A stretch of 64,000 bases of DNA from Apricaphanius iberus (Eukaryota > Chordata > Actinopteri > Cyprinodontiformes > Aphaniidae), in assembly GCA_028564705.1 (NCBI GenBank), contig JAPXFQ010001794.1, positions 800,732 to 864,731 of the forward strand, given 5' to 3'. Under the pieces are notes generated by a model. It was given only the letters and a program-made list of their open reading frames with translations. It was not told where the DNA came from and did no database searches. This document shows positions 1 to 11,505 of this stretch, piece after piece. The translations under genes were made by a program, and so were the position numbers. Each line of letters begins with the position of its first letter. Positions within the stretch are counted from its first letter, which is position 1.

Positions 1-219
1 ACATATACAGAGTTCTTCACAACGGCTACTAACAGTCAGTCAGATTGTAGGCTCCCCTCAGTGAAGCTCCTCTTTAGTCGGTCCGTTCATAAAAATAATT
101 ATTTGTCTTTATTCTGTTGATCATAGAAGCAGGAGCAAGTAAAGATCAGGGGTGAGTGATTCGTCGACTGCGTCACATTGCCTTAGATCAGCAATCAGGA
201 CCGCGTCACCCGCGTCACA

Positions 220-899
220 ACAGTTCCAAAGTCCTTCCTCTGGCTCCCTGTAGCTCAGAGAATAGACTTCTAAATACTCCTACTAGTTTATAAATCATTG
301 AACGGTTTAGCACCAGAGTACATTGAAGATCTGCTGTCACTATATCAACCCAGCAGACCACTAAGGTCCTCCAACTCTAGCCTACTAATCGTCCCTAGAT
401 TCAGAACTAAACAGGGAGAAGCAGCTTTCAGCTTCTATGCTCCATAAATGTGGAATAAACTTCCAGACGAATGCAAAAACGCTGAATCGCTCTTTAAAAT
501 CAAAGATAAAAACTCTACTATTCAGAGCTGCTTTTGAATCTTAAATTGCTCTTTCTGATCACTTTTTGTTTTGTTTACTGGCAGGGTTTTAAATAAATAA
601 TAAATTTGTTATTTTTATATTAATAAATTATAAATTTATATAAAAAATTATTTACATAAAAAATTTTGTATTGTTGTGGTTTAATTTCTATTCCTACTTT
701 CATAATTTCTTTTTTAAGTGATTGTGTATTAATAACATAAATTTGTTCCTTACATTATCTTTTCTTACTGATTGATCACTGTTAAACTTATATGTTTTGT
801 TTGTAATCATGTGGTTTCATTATCACTGAATCATGTAAAGCACCTTGAATTGCCTTCTGTTGAAAGTGTGCTATACAAAGAAAATTGCCTTGCCTTGCC
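220..899 (+). mobile_element. L2-like LINE, 5'-truncated 3' end
   Basis: Remnant of a non-LTR retrotransposon. Read with one interrupting stop it gives the C-terminal region typical of L2/CR1-like elements: FLWLPVAQRIDF, a segment with LAPEYIEDLLS and PSRPLRSSNSSLL, then FSFYAP and MWNKLPDECKN. An A+T-rich 3' UTR follows and ends in the typical teleost tail (TGTAAAGCACCTTGAATTGCC, then TTGCC repeats). Only the last part of the reverse transcriptase ORF is left, so it is a dead 5'-truncated copy. It is the same family as the copy at 4280-5413. Confidence 0.85.
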
Positions 900-1875
900 A
901 TAAGGACGTCTTAATATCATAAATTTGATCCTGACGGAAAATAAATTAGCTCTGAAAGAGGAGGAAAATAAATCTAATTCTAATGTATTTATCTAAAAAT
1001 TATAAGTTAAAACATTTGTACTCTTACATGTTTAACATAATTTTAACCACAGTTATTTAACCCCTAAAGAGGTAGATAAATTAAATAAAAGCACTTTTTT
1101 ATATTTTAGACTGGGGACAATTATATTAGACTTAATGTTTTTGACTTAATTACTTACTGGTAGGTTTTTTTTTTGTCTTGTTTCTTAACTCTTAAGTTTT
1201 AAAGATGTTGATTCACAGGCCATATCTGTCAAGTTTTGAATTTGTAAATTAGGGAAACTTTGGGATGTTAGCCATCCCACAACCCCAACCACTCTAGTAT
1301 TCACACAAAAATCACTCTCACGTCTGCCATAGAATGTAGAACAATGTGCTCACAAGCTCCAAAGTTGTATCTATTTAATTGTGGGTATTGTAATGACCTC
1401 TAACATTTGTATATCGTACACTGCAATGTTTGCAAAAACCTTTGAGTTACGCCTGCCATACTGGCAGCCATGGGAGAAAGAACAGCGTTAAAACGTGCAG
1501 GACATCCTGCGCTGCTGTCTGCAGCTGCTGCTGCTTCTGTTCTGAATTTATCAAGATGTTACATTATCACTTCTTATGTTAGTAATATTTTAATGAATGA
1601 TAAAATAAGAGAGAAATAATTAATAATTAGTTAGAATTGTTTATGTGTTTTATGTATCTGTTTACATCAAACTTTGACCCCCCATGTTGGGTCTGTCACT
1701 CAATGTAGGCCCCAGCAGCTTAGAGTGACAGTCCCGCTTTTATTTTGACCTGACACCCTAACATCATCACTGGCCCCCATTTAGCCCCCTTTAAAGACTC
1801 CCTGCTCAGCAGTCTTAATGAAATATCCTAAAGCTTAAATAAACATGACTATATAAGCATTAATATATATAATAA
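900..1875. other. A+T-rich stretch, nothing recognised
   Basis: No credible ORF, exon or transposon terminus seen. Low-complexity A/T runs around 1130-1200 and 1820-1880. Confidence 0.5.
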
Positions 1876-1879
1876 TGCT

Positions 1880-2170
1880 TGAAAAATTGAAGCGTCACAA
1901 AGACTGACGCCGACGTTTGGACGGTGTGAAAGCCCCATAATGGTACAAAGTCTATGGTTGAGTCCGTCACAGGGGAGTCAGATTCTCTGCGGCGTTTTCT
2001 GTACGTTGGCTACGTCAATTTCTCAAGCTTTTCCTGCGCTTCAAGCGGCAAACGCACCAACAGTGCACCAACCAATCAGAGCGTCTCACTGTCGCCGATT
2101 TCTAGCCAGCCCACGATCCGATAGTGTTTAAAACATCTGCCAGAGGAAGGCCGCCCCGCATGCTTTGCGA
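1880..2170. mobile_element. PIF/Harbinger-like fragment, related to the 12.3-kb element
   Basis: Shares order and wording with part of the element at 12325-13060: GAGTCCGTCA, TCTGCGG, CGTTGGCT, a TCAAG block, CAAACGCA, and ACCAATCAGAGCGTCTCAC. No clear terminal repeats or duplication remain, so it is a truncated relative. A 63-codon ORF here is not credible. Confidence 0.55.
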
Positions 2171-2264
2171 TGCCAATTATACGTTACTCCTAACATGACC
2201 ACTTTTTCGGTAACGACTAATCAAAAGCATTACTATCTCCATACCAGTATTCATATTAAAATTA

Positions 2265-2640
2265 CTTGTGCGTTACTATTTTTGTAATTTTTTTAGGCAA
2301 AGCGATATATTTGGTACACGGGGTCAATGGCAACAAAAGCAGCAGGAAAACAAGCAAGAATAAAGGTAAATATGTTCTTACATACCTTGTATGCCGTCTT
2401 TTTATGTTGTTTTATGCAGCTGATTATCTCCTCTACGGTCGTCATGTTTGTTTTCTTTCTACCCTACAAATCCAACACACTATCCAGTATGAGTTCTGTA
2501 CTCTGCCCCCTAGTGGAACTCTCCAGTAGTATGTGCCGAAGACACAGCCTGTTGCTGGTGTCAACATGTAGGGTTAAAAAGTACATTTCTGGCCTAACTG
2601 TTAAACCTTCTTGCTGCGAGGCAACACCCTATTAAAAGGG
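2265..2640. repeat. Dispersed repeat fragment shared with 32690-32765
   Basis: The block AGCAGGAAAACAAGCAAGAATAAAGGTAAATATG at about 2340-2372 recurs, diverged, at about 32709-32745, with similar bases either side. This marks an interspersed repeat of unknown class. Overlapping small ORFs do not resemble any family known to me. Confidence 0.45.
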
Positions 2641-3860
2641 TTTTCTGACTAACAGGGACTCTATAATCCTGACCTATAACCATGATTTGACTCGGAACTA
2701 TTTTATCACAGTTACAGATAAATTACTATTTAAACAAGCTAAATTAAATTAAAAAATCCACAAAAATACAGAATTCAATCAAAAATAACCACCATTTTTC
2801 TGTGACTTTTTATGTTTGGCTAAAATAAAAGAACGTAGCTGTTAGTTGGACTGAAATTAATTTTAAAGATAAAGGAGAATAATTAAAAACAGGTTGAGAC
2901 AGGACAGACGATAGTAAAAGACTGGTAATTACCTAGAAGAGAGCGAGCTCAGCGAATCGAGACGATTAAAATGGAAATGTTTTGATTAAAATGTTCACTT
3001 GTGAGACAAAACTTAAAGTAAATTGATTGAGGGAACATTTAACCAAATTTCTAGAGCAATGAAAGCATTGTTGCCTGCGGGAGAGCCGGACAACTTTAAG
3101 CCCCTACACCAAAAGATTTAGGAGAAGCTGAGGTAAGACGGAGAAAAGGGAAAAACAGACTGCCGCTAAAGTTAAAGTCTCATTGACAGAGGAGAAAATC
3201 CTGTCTGTTAACGTCCCAATTAACCTTACCTGATCTGTAAAATTAAAGAAAACACATATTCACAGTCTTAAAAGCAGTACTTTAAGCAGTTAATATCAGA
3301 ACTAAGTCGATGTTTTGGTTTCTCTACTCATTAAAAGGCAGAAAGGGAACCAAAACCAAAGCCTGTTCACGTTTTACAATCAGCTCGTTCCTTTTTTTTG
3401 TTTCTCTGGATGAACGGGAGAAAATGTCACGTTGCTTATCGTCTGAACCCATCTAACACGACTCCATCTGCTGCAGATCCTCCCTGACATGATGAGGGAT
3501 ATTTCTTTGTGATTATTTGTTTTACTAAAAGGGCACTGCTGACCTGCAAGAAGTCTGTGACGAAAATGGAGAGGAGTTGGTTATTAGGCCTGGAAATTAA
3601 AGTTGAAATCATGTCTGGTTTGCAAAAATTGGTACACAAAATGGCTTCCAAGAAGGTTAGATGCTACATGAGCTAAAAGTTAATAAATCTGTGAGCCAAC
3701 AGAACCAAACCCGGTTCTAAAGGAAACCATCTAATTAATGCAGGCCTGAAAAACTCCAACTGTGGGTTCCTCTGCGGTCACTATCAAACAGGTTTAATAT
3801 CAGAAAATAATATGCTCCTTTTTAAGTGTTTTAACAGCCACACTTTTCCCAGTGAGAGGG
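2641..3860. other. Unassigned intronic sequence
   Basis: I see no exon-like sequence, RNA gene or transposon terminus here. The minus-strand ORF at 3436-3651 has no recognisable motif. Confidence 0.45.
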
Positions 3861-3864
3861 TTTA

Positions 3865-3990
3865 ACACCAAGCTTATTATCGTTAACGAAAACGAACGAA
3901 AAAACGAAAACTAGAAGTGAAAAATAAATTTTGTTGACTGATGTGAAACAAAATGAACTGAAACGGTTTGAGTATTCACAGAACAAATTA
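3865..3990. mobile_element. Transposon-terminus-like fragment (TATCGTTAACGAAAACG)
   Basis: TTATCGTTAACGAAAACG followed by further ACGAAAAC runs resembles the ends of abundant teleost hAT-type elements. No matching opposite end was found, so class and limits are uncertain. Confidence 0.35.
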
Positions 3991-4279
3991 AAACGAACTG
4001 AATTCATTGAGAAAATGTGCTTAATTTTGTATAAATATTGGTTGCTCACTCCGAGACCGACTCTTCAGCTGGATCTGGGTTTGCACCAGAGTTCCCGAAG
4101 GTCCGGACCAAGGAAAGAATATGAATATGCCCTAAATAATGGTGGTAAAGTCCACATCTTCTGTGGCTGCTAATCCTGCTAGCATGTTGGACATTTATAT
4201 TTCCTCGTTTCAGTTCAGATGTGAAAAACATCACAGCCCGTCTGTAAAAAGAGTTTATTCGGTTTACGAAATCTATTTA

Positions 4280-5413
4280 GCATCTACATGCTCCCACTAA
4301 CCCAGATTATAACCACCAACAATGTTAACTACTACAACTATGCTGATGACACTCAGTTTTATATCTCAATGTCACCAGGTGATGTTGAACCCGTCCAAAT
4401 CCTCAATAAATGCATTGAGCAAATTAACAGCTGGATGTCCCATAATTTCCTCCAACTGAACAAAGACAAAGCTGAAGTGCTTATCTTTGGATCCAAAAAA
4501 GATCGACTACATATCAGCACACAGTTTAAATTAATCCAACTAGAAACCAGCAACCAGGCCAGAAATCTGTGTGTAATAATGGACTCAGACCAGAACCTCC
4601 AGGGTCACATAAAGGCAATAACAAGGTCAGCTTTCTATCAGCTGAGGAACATTTCTAGGATTAAAGGAATGATGACACAAGGAGACCTAGAAAAACCCAT
4701 CCATGCATTTATGAATACTGTAACAGTATCTTCACAGGTCTACCTAAAAAAATCAATCAGACAGCTGCAGCTGATCCAGAACGCTGCTGCTCGTGTTCTC
4801 ACTAGAACCAGGAAAGTAAAACACATCAGCCCAGTTCTAAAGTCCTTCCTCTGGCTCCCTGTAGCTCAGAGAATAGACTTCTAAATACTCCTACTGGTTT
4901 ATAAATCACCAAATGGTATGTTGGAGATCTGCTATCATGGTACAAACCATCCAGACCAATCAGGTCCTCCAGCTCTAGTTTACTGATCGTCCCTAGAACC
5001 AGAACCAAACATGGAGAAGCAGCTTTCAGTTTCTATGCTCCTCATATCTGGAACAAACTACCAGTAGAATAAAAAGCTGCAGAGACACTGAACTCTATTA
5101 AATCTAAAATTAAAACGTATCTATTTAGACTCGGTTATGAGTAACTGTTTTTACTTACTTGTTTTTAATTTTCACACGAATTGTAGTCTTGACTACTGTA
5201 AATGCTTTATTGTGTGTCTTTTTTTTAAGAACTGTGAGATTTTTCAATAAGATCAGTTACAGAGATGAGTACTTTGTTGTATTGTCTTATTGTAATTGCC
5301 TTCTTGTATTTTAATCATCAATTGATTTATGCTGTGTTCCAATTTTAATCATGTAAAGCACATTGAATTGCCTTGTGTAGAAAGTGTGCTTTACAAATAA
5401 AAATTTCCTTGCC
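4280..5413 (+). mobile_element. L2-like LINE with reverse-transcriptase fragment
   Basis: 5'-truncated non-LTR retrotransposon. An open frame from 4288 to 4884 includes the catalytic YADD box (NYADDTQFYI), then WMSHNFLQLNKDKAEVL, and ends FLWLPVAQRIDF. Beyond its stop the homology continues in another frame (RSSSSSLLIVPR, FSFYAPHIWNK) to about 5140. An A+T-rich 3' UTR ends with CATGTAAAGCACATTGAATTGCC and CCTTGCC at 5413. Only the C-terminal part of RT and the tail remain; fingers, endonuclease and ORF1 are absent and the frame is broken, so it is not active. Confidence 0.88.
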
Positions 5414-6263
5414 TATTTTGTGTGAAACAAACTCTAAAAACATTTATCTGGTCTCTTTTTGAGGGTCAAACCAGGGGAATAATAGTCTGTGTTTGAGTTA
5501 ACGTCCACCTAGGAGATGTTTCATTTGGATCAAGGTCTCATCCAGGAAATCTTCGGGGCCGCCAGAGGAAAACCGATCAAAGCCCTAATCTGTTTTGTCA
5601 CAATAGCTTCCCAGTCATGTCCAAACCCCTCCTCCTCCATCAGCTCCCGCTTCGTACCTCTCTCTGCCACGCTAAGACACTCTTTAACTCTCGCCTCATT
5701 CATTTGAAGGAAGAGGCCGGTGACAGGGCTGTGAAAGGGCTGCAAGCCCGGAGGAAGTCGGTGAGCAAATGATTGAGGGCGAGGGCGGGGGGAACGGAGG
5801 ATGTAGAGCAAAACGGAGCTGAATGAGGCAGAGATGGAGCAGAGAGGGAGAGGAAGGCAATCAGAGAGACAAAGAAACTGGGTAGATATACGGTAAAAGT
5901 AACGAGGGAGAAGAAAGAAAGACAGATCCTGACGAGATCTTCATGCCTGCTATGACCTCCTCAAAAGGTCGTCCACATCCTGACCTCAACGTCCCCAAAC
6001 CTATACTATTTCACTTAATTTAAGGATTTTTATTCTATAATATAGTATTTAAATCTGTTAATCCAGTAAAACAATTACTCAAAATAAGGCAAATATTATT
6101 TAAATAAGATTAATAATCTGACAAGTTTTGCTCTTGCTTTGTACAGAAGTCTCAAAAGAAGATCAAAAGCATTTTTTTTGTATTAAAACAAGATTGTTGG
6201 GCGTGGTTAGATGGACAGTTTTTGCAGTGTGGAGCTCACACAGATGGAAAGGAAAAGACAGAA
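5414..6263. other. Unassigned sequence, G+C-richer around 5510-5950
   Basis: Less repetitive than its surroundings. Overlapping ORFs on both strands (5516-5707, 5530-5811) have no family resemblance and no splice-bounded coding signal that I can defend. It could hold conserved non-coding sequence. Confidence 0.35.
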
Positions 6264-6650
6264 AGGCAAGGCAATTTTATTTGTACAGCACACTTTCAAC
6301 TAGTTCATTCAAGGTGCTTTACATGACTTCGTGGCGAAGACTCCAAATATACGATAAAAGTATAAAAATTAAAAACAGAGAAAGAATAAAAGAAACATTT
6401 TCGCATTTTATTAAAACAACAATTTAGGAAAAGCAAGATAATTCAAGACATGTTTCAGTGGTAAAGAAACCAAACATGATAAAGCATGGAAAGTAAAAAC
6501 AGCAATTAAGAATAAAATAAGAAAAGCATAAAAAATACAACATTAGAGAAAGTTAAAGATGGATGTAGGGTGTCGGGATGTTTGTCTTCTGAGGTCTGAA
6601 GAAGACAGATCAGATGCAGAAAGTGAAATCAAAGAGTCTGTGAGTAAAGC
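6264..6650 (-). mobile_element. L2-like LINE 3' UTR, minus strand
   Basis: Begins with GGCAAGGCAATTTTATTTG and AGGTGCTTTACATGA, the reverse complement of the L2-like tail seen at 840-899 and 5350-5413. The A+T-rich 3' UTR follows. No coding part is recognisable. Confidence 0.75.
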
Positions 6651-6724
6651 TAAAGTTTTACTGGAAAGGATCAGAAAAAACAACAACTACAAAACTGGCT
6701 TTTAGTAAAATTTTAAACCCGATA

Positions 6725-7135
6725 TGTGATACCAAGCGGTCTGCCACAAACACTGTGAGGATGGTATGCTGATGACCTCGGTGGAAGGAATACTTCGAAG
6801 ACCTCAATCCCAGCAGCACGCATTCCTGTTTGGAAGCAGGGCTCTCCAATCTCCGGTGCTGAGGTCACAGAGATTGTTAAAAAGCTCCTCAGTGGCAGGG
6901 CTCTGGGGGTGGAAGAGATTCCCGCGGAGTCCTCACAGCTCTGGATGTTCTAGGGCGGTGTTGGTAAAGTATTGCGTGGACATCGGGTGCAGTTCCCTTG
7001 GGTTGGTAGACTGGGGACTGTTTAATATCAACAGTCCTGCTGCAGCGTAAACGTGTATTACGTCCGAATCTGCCTGGAAAAGAATCAAGAAGCACTTCCT
7101 GGACGTTCGTAAGTCCAAGGAGAATATAAACATGG
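6725..7135 (+). mobile_element. Non-LTR reverse-transcriptase fragment (Rex/RTE-like)
   Basis: One frame reads EVTEIVKKLLSGRALGVEEIP, then frame breaks before sequence corresponding to a GTVPLDWQTG-like block (TTGCGTGGACATCGGGTGCAG and onward). This matches the linker before the RT palm in a common teleost retrotransposon (A-PGVDEI-PE motif). It is short, with shifts and no catalytic box, so it is a dead fragment. The clade assignment is from memory and is uncertain. Confidence 0.6.
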
Positions 7136-7394
7136 TAAGATTACTGCGTTTTGGGCAGATAAAACCGTATTATAAGCGTAAGGTGTCCTGCCCCGAGCAA
7201 TCCCGTTCTACCAACATCCGCTGATGGAAGAAGTGGATATAAATACTGCTGAACAATATTTTATTTAGTTATGCTGTTGGAGGACAGACTGACCACTTCT
7301 TCACTCTTCTACTTTTCTCTTCTACTACTCTCCAGATATATATTTTCTGCTGTTATTGTGATTGTTAACCCAGTTTTCTCCCAGTGTTTTTCTC

Positions 7395-7866
7395 CCCATA
7401 GTAGCTCCACATGGTCTGGTACCCTGCTCAGCTATAACGCCCCCTGCTGGATGGGGAACATCGGTCCAGATGATGATCAAAGTCACTGAGCATCCTCCAT
7501 CCTGTCTCTTCTCTGTCTTCTCAGACCCCCAGACGGTCGTGGCAGATGACCGCTTGTACTGATCCAGGTTCTGGTTCTGCTGGATGTTTCTTCCTGTTAA
7601 AGCGGAGTTTTTTCTCTCCACTGTCGCTACATGCTTGCTCAGTATGAGGGATTGCTGAGGAATTGCTGTGGTTGGAGTCTGCATGATCCGGGCACAACCT
7701 CACATCAATGACTCAGCACAATCTGCTGGGATTGCTGACATAGAAAACTATTAACTGATTGGAATGTTTGTGTAATTGTACTGAAATTACTTTTTTTTGA
7801 AAAGTGCCTTGAGATAACATTTGTTGTGAATTGGCGCTACATAAATAAAAGTTAATTGAATTCAAC
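7395..7866 (+). mobile_element. LINE 3' tail, teleost family with GTGCCTTGAGAT terminus
   Basis: Shares long stretches with 23590-24085: GACCGCTTGTACTGA, GTTTCTTCCTGTTAAA, TGCTTGCTCAGTATGAGGG, AAGTGCCTTGAGAT, TGGCGCTACATAAATAAA, ending in GAATT-like repeats. Such tails end non-LTR elements in many teleosts. Predicted peptides on the opposite strand (IPHTEQACSDS type) are artefacts of this repeat. Confidence 0.75.
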
Positions 7867-7979
7867 GACTCAGACTGGCTCCAAAATTCTCAGTGTGAGT
7901 AAAAAAATACTCACAGGTTGAAAAAGAATAAGAAAAGAAAAAGAATAAGAAAAGGAATTCCTTCAAGAAATCCAAGAAA

Positions 7980-8345
7980 TTGTATGGCTGGGTATCTCAG
8001 CTCCCGTAAAAGATCTGCTCTAACCACTTATCCCAGGGGCATAGTAAGGGTCGGAGGTTATATCTTTTTAATTTCCCAGTATATACAATAATATCCTCCG
8101 TATTAAAATGGGAAGTAAACTCTGATTAAGTAAAATCACAGTTGGCCAAGTTAATTTTAGATCATTCCCTGCTAGCATGGCGTCTACGCTCAGAGTCACA
8201 TGATGTCTGTAGCTCTCTACAAATAAAACTGCCTTTTAGCTTTGTTATCCTTAAAGTGGCGCTATATTTGGCTGAATCTTGTGTTATTATGGTTTTTTTT
8301 ACACACAGCCTTCAGATCGACATAAGCTCGGTTATTAAATGATAC
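7980..8345. repeat. Interspersed repeat, partner of 24135-24320
   Basis: GGTATCTCAG, CAGGGGCATAGTAAGGGTCG, GGGAAGTAAACTCTGA and a GCATGG-GAGTCAC block occur in the same order at 24135-24320. It follows a GAATT-tailed LINE end in both places, so the two may be parts of one composite repeat. Confidence 0.6.
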
Positions 8346-8810
8346 GTTTGATTTAAATAGATGTAGAATAGATCAGATGAGTCCTTGTACTTCTAATCCA
8401 AGCACTGGAAGAGAGGTTGCACTGTTTTTGCTCGGTTACTTCCCAGAGCTGAGCGGCCAGCACCTCTAAGCCCTCCAGCTGCCAGCAAACACCCGTCAAC
8501 AGCCATGGATGTTGGAGTGCTGCTGAAAGGGCCGCCCCATCTCAACCTATTTATTGTGAATAGCTTTGGAAAGCAGCGCCGACTAAAGAGCCTAAAATGG
8601 AAACGAAATGCAAATGGAGCTGATGAGGAGCCAGAGCTTCGGCGAGCGCTCCCTCTGGGCGCTCACTCTCTGACTGATGGATGTACGACCAAGACAACAA
8701 TTGTAATTATCATCATCGTCTTTGTAAAACATTCATCATCGCCATCATCAGCATAATAGTCATCTCCCTCCATCACCAGTCGGCCATTATCATAAGCATA
8801 ATCACTCCCC
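8346..8810. other. Non-repetitive stretch, possible conserved non-coding element
   Basis: Non-repetitive and moderately G+C-rich, between transposon-derived sequences. Contains CTATTTATTG and ATGCAAAT (octamer-like) strings. An 83-codon ORF at 8505 lacks any recognisable motif. Regulatory potential is a guess only. Confidence 0.3.
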
Positions 8811-8828
8811 TGCACACACACACACATA
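8811..8828. repeat. (CA)n microsatellite
   Basis: Short run of CA dinucleotides. Confidence 0.9.
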
Positions 8829-9044
8829 CGGACCGGGAGCAGAGAGCTTGATCGACAGTAACTACAATACAGTTACCCCAATACATGAATTAAAAGTTCA
8901 TATTAATGCATATGAATGGATGGCCTCATCTGCATAGCTAAAGCAGCTAAATGGTTAAAGCCTCTGGCTGATCAGAGGCGCTCGCACTGAGCACTTCTGG
9001 TTGGAAAGAACCTCATCAGACGGCTGAGCCAGGAATTAAAGGAC

Positions 9045-9938
9045 ACTCAGTAACATTTACTCAAGTATTTAGAAAAAAATGACTTTTAAAAGTAGTTGTA
9101 CTACATCCTACTTTTACTTTAGTAACTTTATATGAAGTATCACTACTCTTAATTGAGCAAAATACCTGGGTACGTTGAATGAAAACTCCAAAAATGCATT
9201 GGACACAGACATACACTTACAGTTTACATCAGGGGTGTCCAAAGTGCGGCCCCTGTGCGGCCCCTGACTTCAGTTTGAGAAAGAATCAGGTCGCTGATTC
9301 AGATAGACTTTATTTTCATTCAGTACAAAACTATTCTAGACAAATTAAAATCTTCTTGCAATAGAGCATGATGGGGACCATTATCTGTTATTAAATAACC
9401 ACGCTTTTTGCCATCTCCTGCAAATATCACATTTATCAATTTATTTATTTATTTTTTACTCAAAAGCAGACTTCGCTGCACCCGAACTCTGCTTTAAATT
9501 AATTCAAGAATCTCACCTAAACGCGACAGAAAGCATGACCTAAATCCTGATTTTATTGGTTCAATTTAGTTTTTTTTCTTTTAATTGATACATCAAATAA
9601 TGGGAAAACTCAATAAGTTTTGCATCTAAAATAATTTACACATCCCCTTCAAACAACAAATCTGACGTCTTTGATTTAATTAAAGTATTGCATACTTAGT
9701 TTATTATTGAGTATGTTAAAAAAAAATGTTTTTCTTTTTGAATTGACTATATTTGACCATGTAGCAAAAAGTTTGTACACCCCTGAATTAAACAGATATT
9801 TACCATTTAATCAAATATTTTATTACTCTTGAGTAATTTCTCAGATAGATACTTTTCATTTTTACCGGAGCAAAAGTAGGTTGAAGTAGTGCTACTTTGA
9901 TTTGAGTAAAATCTTTGGCTACTCAACCCACCTCTGGC
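9045..9938. mobile_element. Tol2-like hAT relic split by a second hAT
   Basis: The left flank has ACTCAAGTATTTAG and repeated CTACTTTTACTTTAG; the right flank ends with GAGTAAAATCTTTGGC and ACTCAACCCACCTCTGG, the reverse complement of a CCAGAGGTGGGTTGAGTA terminus typical of Tol2-like hATs. The two halves are interrupted by the element at 9230-9785. The left limit is approximate and no target duplication was confirmed. Confidence 0.6.
9230..9785. mobile_element. hAT-type non-autonomous element, 556 bp
   Basis: Starts CAGGGGTGTCCAAAGTGCGG and ends TTTGTACACCCCTG, giving imperfect inverted termini CAGGGGTGTCCAAA / CAGGGGTGTACAAA. The interior is A+T-rich with no transposase. It sits within a Tol2-like relic. 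I do not see a clean 8-bp duplication. Confidence 0.7.
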
Positions 9939-10073
9939 GCCGGGAGAGCAGAGACGGTGCGTCAGTATCTGCTGCAGTAAAGAGTTTAAGTAATGCAGGG
10001 AGAGAGCACAAACCTGCTGCAGAGTGGAAACACATTCCCACATTATTTACTAGCAGCATCTTTGAAATGTGAT

Positions 10074-10097
10074 GGGGGGGGGGGGGGGGGGGGGGGG
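10074..10097. repeat. Poly-G run, 24 bp
   Basis: Uninterrupted run of 24 G, prone to length error. Confidence 0.95.
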
Positions 10098-11500
10098 TGA
10101 AGGATGGAGAGAAACAAATGAGTTGGAGGAAAGTCGCAGCAGAGATTCGGGCCATTAGCATAATTAAAGCACGGAGGAGTTTACAGCGGGTCTTCGACTT
10201 TGAGCTGAAATTATGATCTCAGCTTTTTACCGATCAAAGAGAGTTGCTCATTTGAAATATATGCACATATATCTTGTATATGTAAATACAGAACATCTGC
10301 TGAGCAACTAGCTTAATGGTCTGATCCTGTTTTTTATGTGTGTACCATCAGTTCACACGGAAGAGCTCAGGTTGGACCTTGAACTGAGACGCAGGAGGAT
10401 TTAAGCAACCGCATGTTTCTGAGCGAAGCGGCTCCTAATCCTGCTTGTTTCATCCGAGGAATGGTGCTGAGGTCAAACCTGAGCCTTGTTACGCCACGGA
10501 GGAGGGAGGGCGGCATCACCGGGAGCAGCTCTGCCCTCACAGCCCACCTAACCTGACTGGATAGATCCCGCTTAGCAAGCACTGAAGGCCAGGCTAAAGA
10601 GGAAGAAGGGCACAGTAAAGAGGAATGGGAGGAGGAGTGGAATAATAAAGGTCATTTTTAAATAAATAAGTAGGATTTACGTTTCCGTAACAAAACACAA
10701 AGCTCGTTACAGTCAACAGAAATGAGAAAAGTCGCTCTATAGTCCTTGGTCTTGAGTTACAATTCAATTCAAAAACAGTTTATTGATCCCAGAGGGAAAT
10801 TAAGTGGTTTGTTAGCTCATTTTTTCTTCTTTTGTTTGTATTGTTTTTTTTTGTTTTTATTAATTGTCATTTTGCTTAAATTTTTGTAACACTGTTTTGT
10901 TAGAATAAGCTGACCCCAGAAAGAATAGTCTTCCCTCTGGTGATCTATGAATAAATTAGGATAAAACAGAACTAAGAGCAGAAAAATGTCCGACTAAGAG
11001 AAGCTAATGTTGTGTTCTAACTGTACACGGAAAATCCGACTTCTAAATGGGAAAAATCTACTGTTACGCCCTAACGCGATTTTGGCAAAAAACTGCATAG
11101 TCATAATTTAAAGACCACTCAGAACATTTTAAAACAGCTCAAAATGTGATAAGAGTGGGTCTTTAAAGTCTCTCTGGTCTCAATAATGTTGAATCAGGGA
11201 CAGTCCCCCCCAAGCCTGGGCTGAAAGCTTCTCCAAGTTCAATTTATTTTATGTTCAGGGTGCGAAACAGCAGCCATGTTGGCAGTCAAAGCATCCAACC
11301 TGACACGGGTCTGTTGGTGTGAGTCAGAGCGCTGACATTCCCATGTTCAGGTCAGGTCGCTTGCCAAATGCTATCGATAACTCACGAAATTTACGACAAA
11401 CCAGATCCATCCACTCTAAACAACAGAAAACTGGCGACCATAAATCCAATTACATAAATATCTTCCACAAAACATGCCGATATTTAGCCTTAGATGGAGT
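10098..11500. other. Unassigned sequence with one LINE/SINE tail
   Basis: A tail-like fragment TTTATTGATCCCAGAGGGAAATT at about 10778-10802 is the reverse complement of a common teleost retroposon end. Otherwise no gene or element is recognised; 10360-10640 is a G+C-richer, non-repetitive stretch. Confidence 0.4.
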
Positions 11501-11505
11501 AATGG

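Noticed and set aside
7325..7703. Minus-strand ORFs with IPHTEQACSDSGEKK-type peptide, also at 23775-24131 and 59906-60286
   Set aside because: They recur because a LINE tail is repeated; they read antisense to that element.
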